Source: Perilla frutescens (Eukaryota > Streptophyta > Magnoliopsida > Lamiales > Lamiaceae). Taken from it: a stretch of DNA of 64,000 bases. Under the pieces are notes generated by a model, which was given only the letters and a program-made list of their open reading frames with translations, ran no database searches and had not been told where the DNA came from. Both the position numbers and the translations under genes were made by a program. Positions 57,301 through 64,000 of the stretch are shown in pieces. The stretch spans positions 63,895,720 to 63,959,719 of the forward strand of contig BRKX01000009.1 of the NCBI GenBank assembly GCA_026008535.1, in the 5' to 3' direction. Positions within the stretch are counted from its first letter, which is position 1, and the number at the start of each line of letters is the position of its first letter.

Positions 57301-59281
57301 TTGTTTCTGTCATGTATACATAATAAAAATTAACTGCGGCAGCTGAGTTTATTAGAAGTAAAGGTAATTATAAATAATGCTGCAATTTTGTATAAAAGTA
57401 ATTGGACAATGTGAAAGTGAAGTTGGATTAGTAATTTGATATTTTCTAACAAGAAAAAGTTGCTTTCCGCTCGTATTCTCATCATTCAATAACATGAAAG
57501 ATGATTCTCTCTTACCCTCAAAGCTAATCAGCATTACCATTTTTTTTTATAAGTATATCTTATTCATCTGTTTGATTTCTTAATTCATTTTGCTTTCGAT
57601 ACTTTGAACCTGAATGCTTAGAGCATATTGATCTGCATCTGGTTCTTGTCTTCATTGAAACTGAACATTTTCGCGTTTGTATGCTAATCCTTTCATAAGC
57701 ATACTATTCTGAATTGGATTACTTTCTTGATGCTACAGAGCATTTTGTTGGGGTTGGGGGGAGGGGGTAACTGATATCAGTTCTGTCTCACTGAAATGTC
57801 TTGTATATTGGGAATTTCCATGATTTGAACATAATCTTAGTGGTAGTGATTAATGTTGGCGCTACATAACTGGATCGATTAAGTAACTTCTTTTTTAGGT
57901 GAAGTAACTATTTAATGCATCGCATGACTACTGTTCCAAGAGATGCATGTTAACTAGAACTGCTATTCTTACTTTAATCTCCCATCTTATAAAAATATAG
58001 GTTTCTCGGATGTCAAGGAAAAATGTATGCTTTGTCATGTTTGTTGATGAAGTGACTTTACAAACTCTTTCATCCGAAGGTCACATGCCTGATACAATGG
58101 GCTTCATTGGGTTGTGGAAGATTGTGGTGGTGAAGAATCTTCCTTACGCTGATATGAGAAGAGTAGGGAAGATACCAAAATTTTTGCCACACCGGCTTTT
58201 TCCTTCAGCCAGGTACAAGGAATAGCTAAAATATTTTCAAGATAAATTGCATCTTTATTCTTCAGGCATTCAGGGAAATTAGGAAAATGATTTTGTAGGA
58301 CTTCAACTGGGAATCTTCTCATAGTAGTATTTTATACTGTATACGAACTGTTTGTTAGTTCTATAGTAGTATAGAGTGTGGTTTTGTTTGGTATAGAATT
58401 CAAAGGTAAGTTGGTGATGTACTCTGTCCCACATGCTCATTTTAATTAGAGGGGGGAAGAGTTGACTAGAGTGCAACTTCTCGATTTGCCAATGGTTGCT
58501 ATCTTAGTGTTGATTGTCTCTTATACTTGAATGCTTTGCAATCTAGCTCTCCGCACCTTATTATCAACATCTCCATCTGCATGTCGTTTCAGGTACTCAA
58601 TTTGGTTGGACAGCAAACTTCGTCTCCAACTTGATCCTTTGCTTATTTTGGAATATTTCTTGTGGAGAAAAGGTCATGAGTATGCTATTTCGAATCACTA
58701 TGATCGCCATTGTTTGTGGGAAGAGGTTGCCCAAAATAAGAAGCTCAACAAGTATAACCATAGTGTTATAGATGAACAGTTTGCATTCTATCAAGAAGAT
58801 GGGATGAGAAGATTCAATGCATCAGACCCTACCAAACTTCTGCCAAGCAGTATGATTTCGACAAATTCATCTTTACAAATCCGTAAGTTCTGATTGTCAT
58901 GTTTTTAACACGTTAATCTTTTGGCAGATGTACCTGAAGGATCGTTCATTGTTAGGGCTCACACACCAATGTCGAACTTGTTTTCCTGCCTTTGGTTTAA
59001 CGAGGTTGACCGGTTTACTCCTCGTGACCAACTGAGTTTCGCCTATACATATCACAAACTGAGGAGGACTAATCCCGACAAACCCTTCTATCTCAATATG
59101 TTCAAGGTGCATTACTGCAGTTCAACCCTGAATTCCACATCCAAGCATTAAAATTTCTGGTGCTTTGATTGCTGAACTCATATTATCTGCGTTTCAGGAC
59201 TGTGAGAGGCGAAAGATTGCTAAACTGTACCGTCACAGATCCGAGGAGAAGAGGAACGTCCCCCAACACGAGACGGAGTAG
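54362..59281 (+). CDS. DUF616 (TOD1/MUCI70-type) Golgi membrane protein
   Basis: Seven exons: 54362-54569, 55525-56328, 56897-57249, 58001-58212, 58593-58849, 58928-59106, 59198-59281. All introns are GT-AG and all phases agree, giving 698 aa. An alternative first donor at 54575 would add two residues. Residues 45-67 form one hydrophobic segment after a short basic N-terminus: a type II membrane protein. Residues 71-337 are a hydrophilic, strongly acidic stem (DEYDDGIDLQDDQMEESDE). The conserved DUF616 domain runs from about 339 to 680: CEMKILNSTSLLVEPIESRK, WQPRFAGHQSLQERE, FGNSDRLRSP, CFVMFVDEVT, HRLFPSARYSIWLDSKL, EYFLWRKGHEYAISNHYDRH, VPEGSFIVRAHTPMSNLFSC. Arabidopsis relatives include MUCI70 (cell-wall polysaccharide synthesis, presumed glycosyltransferase) and TOD1 (reported as a Golgi ceramidase), so the reaction is unsettled. 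The gene looks ordinary and functional. Confidence 0.93.
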
Positions 59282-61486
59282 TTCCTTATCATGCTCTAGC
59301 ATCATCACATAAACTGGTTCATTATTTTCTACCATATGTGTAACTCAGAAATGTATCCATGGGGAGCGGTGGAGCTCGTCGGCGTGCGGTGTATATTTTG
59401 CAACTTGCTATGAGAAATGGTGAAGGCGCATTGCTTCCACTGACAAAATACAATCCAAGCAAAGCAAAGGTCAGTTTTTGCTGGCTCTTCAACTTGCTTG
59501 AAAGATAGAACTACAAAAGCATAGACACCATGTTCTAGAGCCTCAGTTTGATTACATTGATGAGATATATTGAATGTATAATGCCCTAAAATTTAGCATC
59601 CGACCAATATATTTTGTACCAATATTCATTATATAGCACCTGTAACAGCTTCTACAGCTAGCATGTATTCTTGTCATCATTAATTTGATAAAATTTTGGT
59701 GGTTTCTTTAAGATTTTCTTTTGCTTGTTGAATGTATTGTTTGCTGTCATTACGGTTCCAAATATTTAATGTTACTTCATAAGCACGTTTATTTTATGAT
59801 AATATAATGTGTAGGAATGCGGTCACATTTCTTTAGGAAATTTAATAATTTAGTACCCGGAAAATAGTTTTTTTTATTAATTCGAGACCTCAAAGAAACA
59901 TACTACTATCTTTCCTCAAAAAAAAAAAAAAAAAAAGATAATATCAATTTTAGGTTTTAAAAAAAATTATATATTTTGATCTTTTTAAGTTTAGTATTCT
60001 AAATAAATTTGAATTAAATTATTATCCGAATGGTCCATTGAAATTTAATAAAACAATTATTCAAAATTATCAAAAACTAAAACACAATTGAAATATATTT
60101 CTTGTTAGCATTTTTTTTTTCTAGTAGAAAAACATACGGAGTTTAGTTTCAATATGTCAAACCCAATTAAAGATAGCAAGTCTATGGCTCTCGGTTATGA
60201 ATTTTCACTTATTAATTAGATTTCAAATTGGCAGTAATTTTTTTTTTTCCAAATTTCTAAATTGATAGATAATATTTTTTTTTCGTAATTAGATCAGTGT
60301 GCACCTTTTTTTTCCCTTCTTTTTTATTTATTTATAAGTTTTGTACATAAAGATGCATCTATAGTGTATTACAATAATAACATCATAGTCCCATACTCCC
60401 ATCAAGATTCTTTACCACTCTAAATACATTGTTTCTTTTTCTTCTTTTTTAAAAGAATGCATTATATTTACATAACATATTTGAGAAATGCAATCTTCTT
60501 CTTCTTCAACAACGGAAAAAAAAAAATTAATATTTTCATCGTGTAGTATGTAAGATTGTACCTAATGAAATGAGATCATATGTTACAATTCGTATTGCAT
60601 TTCCTATTCCAACTCTTAATTTTTTAATTTTTAATTTATTATGATTTATTTTAATTTAAAATTTAGGGCTCATTCTTCTCCAAATAGTGTATATAAAAAA
60701 ATTGAAAATAAATTAAAAAAAAACACTTAGTTATGGAACACAAAATGCAACACGGATGGGAATAAGTGATCTTATCCGGTACCCGATGGCATCATTATTA
60801 TTTCACACATATGAGTGTAATTTTATGATTAACATCCTAATTTCACCAACAAAGTTGTTTGGATAATTTCTCTAGGCGTGTTATGCTTGATTAATCAACA
60901 TAAAAGGACAAATATAATTTCGTTTTCCATTTTGATGAAAAAAAGAAGGTTTTCATCTTTGTCATAAACCAACCACCCTCATTAATATCCTCCAATTTAT
61001 AATGATTTGCAAATATGAACAACTCTCTTTCCTAGTGCATTACAGCTTTAATTGAATCTATTTAATTGATATGTGACAGCTACTGGTAAAAGGCAGCATC
61101 TTTATCTCTCTTTCAATCAATCACTCACAGGCAAATAGAACTAGCCCATGAAATTAACCATTCAACTAACATTTATTGAATATTTCATATGTCTTTTTAG
61201 CCAAACACTCACATAATTAAAACATATAAAAAAAATTCAATATTCAAAAAAAATGTCACGCTATGAGCCTATGGAATTACATATCTTGTCTCCATATACA
61301 ATTGCATGGCCTGCTGTCTTCTTAAATTAATCACACTAACATTATACACCAGATAAAAATACACCAAAATACAAAATAAAAAAATAATAATTTAAAAAAA
61401 AAAGTTCCTTTTCAATTTTCATCACGAACCCTCTTCTTATTTTCCTTTCCCAAAAACAAAACAAAAGGAAAAAAAATAAAAATTAA
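59282..61486. other. 3' UTR and AT-rich intergenic DNA
   Basis: The first ~200 bp after the stop are probably 3' UTR (a stretch near 59350-59470 is still GC-balanced). The rest is AT-rich, with long A and T runs (59916-59936, 60240-60250) and a partial AATTTAGGGCTCATTC fold-back-family fragment near 60660. No gene is seen. Confidence 0.5.
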
Positions 61487-61957
61487 TCAAACGTAAGGCT
61501 TCTTCTTGATTGCACGTTGAGAATTATGCATGAGAAATACCTTCTTCAAGACTTTGATGAATACAAGAATGCTTGTTTTCTTCCCAGAAATCATATGACG
61601 ACCGCTCGCTTTCGACAATTTCAAGGCTTTCACGCAGCTGATCTGCACATCTCTCCTCGGCGAAGAAATGTCGGAATTCTGCGCTGTTTTCCCGCACTGA
61701 TCGTCGTTCAAATTCTCCCACAACAAGTCCATTTTCTCCTGTTCTTCGTCGTCTCCATCATGCAGAGATGTGCAGCTTCTTACCTTAGCACTGCCGCCCC
61801 TCATTTCTTGAAAATACGGCGGATTGAATACCTCTCCATCTCCCACCTCCTTCCCTTTTGCGGCGGCGGAGGAGGAGCGCCGCCACAGAGGCGGCGAGTC
61901 GAAGAATCGCGGCGGTGAATCGGTGGGGAAGGTGAAGTCTTCCTCTGTAGTGGCCAT
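61487..61957 (-). CDS. Small uncharacterised plant protein, 156 aa
   Basis: Single-exon frame on the minus strand with clear coding composition against AT-rich flanks. I recognise no named domain. It begins MATTEEDFTFPTDSPP, continues with a Ser/Ala-rich low-complexity part (20-40), an acidic stretch (GDDEEQEKMDLLWENLND, 68-85) and a basic, partly hydrophobic C-terminus (VFIKVLKKVFLMHN at 132-145, ending KKKPYV). The order acidic MDLLWE motif, then basic VLKKxFxxHN end, resembles small plant-specific proteins of unknown function. No signal peptide; the C-terminal helix looks amphipathic rather than a membrane anchor. The ATG at 61955-61957 is preceded on its strand by a leader-like tract. A real gene is likely, its function unknown. 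Confidence 0.75.
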   Translation of the reverse strand: MATTEEDFTFPTDSPPRFFDSPPLWRRSSSAAAKGKEVGDGEVFNPPYFQEMRGGSAKVRSCTSLHDGDDEEQEKMDLLWENLNDDQCGKTAQNSDISSPRRDVQISCVKALKLSKASGRHMISGKKTSILVFIKVLKKVFLMHNSQRAIKKKPYV

Positions 61958-62637
61958 GGGTTTGATTGCCTGGGGTTTGTAATAAAGAGGTGGGATTGTG
62001 AAGGATTGTGAAGGATTGCGAAGGATTGTGGTGGTGGTTAGGGTGGAAGGTATGGTGGTTGGTTGATTATGTGTTGTAAAAAAGTTTTAGTTCAACGGCT
62101 TCACCTTGTCACACTAATTAATAATTTGTTGTCAAATATAGAGGGACATTACTGGACCTACTAAAGTCTATGTTTAGATAAAAAAATTTAATATAGTCAT
62201 TTGAAGCTAAAAAACATAATTTGTTTAAAAAAAAATTATGGTTTATGTCAGCCCATATGCATTAGTACATGCGCTAAAGTAAGTAGAAGATGTAGAATAT
62301 AATAATGATATTCTTGATTTGTTATAGATCAGCAATAGTGATTCTGTTGTCTATCCACTCTATTTCTTGGAATTGCCTGAAAATTGATTAAAGAAACACA
62401 TGGGAATTGTTGGAGAAGTAAGTGTGATGATGGATTAGGAGAGTAATTAAATTAATGGAGTTATGAATGAATGAATGAACACAACTTTTTAATTACTAAG
62501 GGTATATTTACTTTGAGAATATACAATTTAATAGATATATAGATTAATGAATACAATGATGGATAAATTATATCTCATTTCTTTAGGTGGCCAGGATTTA
62601 TATATCACACAAATTAAATAAGCACTAAAAGCTCATT
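61958..62637. other. Upstream region of the small minus-strand gene
   Basis: Just upstream of the gene on its own strand, GGATTGTGAA/GGATTGCGAA repeats (61990-62030 on the plus strand) are the reverse of a CTTCACAATCC leader. Beyond that the DNA is AT-rich and no gene is seen. Confidence 0.5.
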
Positions 62638-63745
62638 CACTACAAGAAAACACAAATTGGGTGACAGAATTGGTCATGAAATCCACATTGTCATCACGGG
62701 CAACAGAACGATGGCGGATTAAATTGAAGACGGACATGGCGACAAATTTTTCCATCACTACATTAAAGACGGAAAATCCGTCAGTAAATAAAATTAAATT
62801 TGATTTTTTAATTTTTTTAATTTTTTAATTTTTTTAATTTTTTTTATTTTTCAATTACTACTAATCACGAATATGAAATTAATATTTTTAATATTTTCTT
62901 TTATTCTTTCTTATTTTTATTTCTATTAATATTTCATATTATTTTTTAATTATTTTATAATTTTTTATTTTTCAATTACTACTAATTACGAATTTAAAAT
63001 TATTTTTTTAGATTTTTTATCTTATTTTTTAGTATTTTTTTAATATTTTATAATACTATTATATTTTAAAATATTTTTTTAAAATATAATTATATTAAAT
63101 TATTTATTTAATACTTTTATTTTATTTTTGTATATGTTATAAATATATAATATTTGAGAAAATTAATTAAAATAATCTAATATTAAATAATGGTTAAATA
63201 AAAAAAATAATAGATAGAAAATAATATTTATATTCGTTTAATTATTATTATTATTATTATTATTAGTGTTTTCATTTATAATATTAATGTATTTGGAATA
63301 GAAGAATATACACAAAAGGCATGTATTATTATAAATATATAATATTCTATACATTTTACTTGTAATGACTTTAGTCTGACACTTTAACACTTGGTTGATC
63401 AACTGGAAGCGCTCGTGTTTGAAACTTTCTAGAGCAAAATTGCTCTCCATTAAATGGGGAAGGGTGTGTGTGTGGCTCCTTGTGGGCTGGGTCAGTTCTT
63501 ATGGGTTGGGTTGCCCAATGGGCTTATCTAAAAAAATTTGAAAATTCATTTTCTTTTAGCTACTCATTTTTTTCATCGCTAATTTATTTTTATTCTGATG
63601 ACTGAATTTATTGATGATTTCGTGACGGAAAAATCGGTTGTTAATTTCGTCGTCTCAGTTCGTGATGGAAAAATTTCGTCGCCTGTGTTATTAGTGACGG
63701 AATTTTAAATTCGGATGACGGATTTTTCTGTCGCCTAAACGTTAT
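62638..63745. mobile_element. CACTA-type element, right end not found
   Basis: CACTACAAGAAAACACAAA at 62638 is a canonical CACTA end. Subterminal GACGGA / TCCGTC motifs follow (62700-62790) and reappear in mirrored form at about 63590-63745 (TGACGGAAAAATCGG, GATGACGGATTTTTCTGTC). A matching TTTTCTTGTAGTG right end is not visible, so the element is decayed or truncated. An ATT run lies at 63241-63265. Confidence 0.6.
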
Positions 63746-64000
63746 TTTTTTATAAAATGAGTTTTGGGTTATTCACCATTTTAATATCATGCAAAGTAAG
63801 TATAGGATACCTTATTAATCTACCATTATTCATTAAAATAAATAAGGCCTTAAAAAATACATTTTCAAGTGATTATAAGGTTCTAAAATGATACGAGCTA
63901 GGGAGATTGAATGCATGCATAAAACTTACATAATTTATTTGCTGCTGATTAATTTATATATTCTTTGTCCATGGCTGCATTAATATATCGATTTCTTATC
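63746..64000. other. AT-rich DNA to the window end
   Basis: Nothing recognisable. Confidence 0.5.

Overview
This is a plant nuclear window, very AT-rich, with long non-coding stretches, GT-AG introns, microsatellites and many small transposable elements. The gene content (CYP716 P450s, DC1 zinc-finger protein, GASA peptide, DUF616 protein) indicates a eudicot. An asterid, perhaps Lamiales, is my best guess from the general look of the proteins and repeats; I could not test this.

Layout. 1-7.3 kb: AT-rich non-coding DNA with two tandem-repeat blocks, a possible minus-strand promoter/5' UTR near 1.9-2.05 kb and a Helitron 3' end at 7.32 kb. 7.6-9.06 kb: a CYP716-like P450 broken by an internal deletion. 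9.2-10.2 kb: a hAT-type element with a second one nested in it. 10.2-11.6 kb: a duplicated piece of the GASA gene (promoter plus exon 1), itself hit by a Mutator-type MITE. 11.7-12.8 kb: a Mutator-like element with long inverted ends and non-repetitive internal DNA (Pack-MULE candidate). 15.3-16.7 and 28.95-30.8 kb: two copies of one Helitron-like element. 20.2-22.65 kb: a two-exon DC1 protein gene with one frameshift. 22.77-23.69 kb: a Mutator-type element with a perfect 9-bp target duplication. 25.66-27.57 kb: a second CYP716 copy with several lesions. 32.13-33.74 kb: the only CYP716 copy that reads as intact (475 aa). 36.3-38.8 kb: a fold-back structure holding a 54-bp satellite array, interrupted by a hAT MITE. 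39.75-42.6 kb: a chimeric, 5'-truncated CYP716 copy followed at once by Helitrons. 49.25-49.9 kb: an intact four-exon GASA/snakin peptide gene. 50.9-52.0 kb: a CACTA element. 54.36-59.28 kb: a seven-exon DUF616 (TOD1/MUCI70-type) membrane protein. 61.49-61.96 kb: a small minus-strand gene of unknown function. 62.64 kb onward: another CACTA-type end.

How it fits together. The main biology is a decaying tandem CYP716 array (four loci plus an extra exon fragment) spread over 35 kb and interleaved with an unrelated DC1 gene. CYP716 enzymes usually oxidise triterpene scaffolds, so the intact copy is a candidate specialised-metabolism gene. Shared introns, shared intronic MITEs and shared 3' flanks let the duplications be ordered: the 25.7 and 39.8 kb copies are closest, the 7.6 kb copy is next, and the 32.1 kb copy is most divergent. 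The partial GASA copy just after the first P450 suggests that one duplication carried P450 downstream DNA together with the start of the GASA gene. The other genes show no obvious functional link to the P450s.
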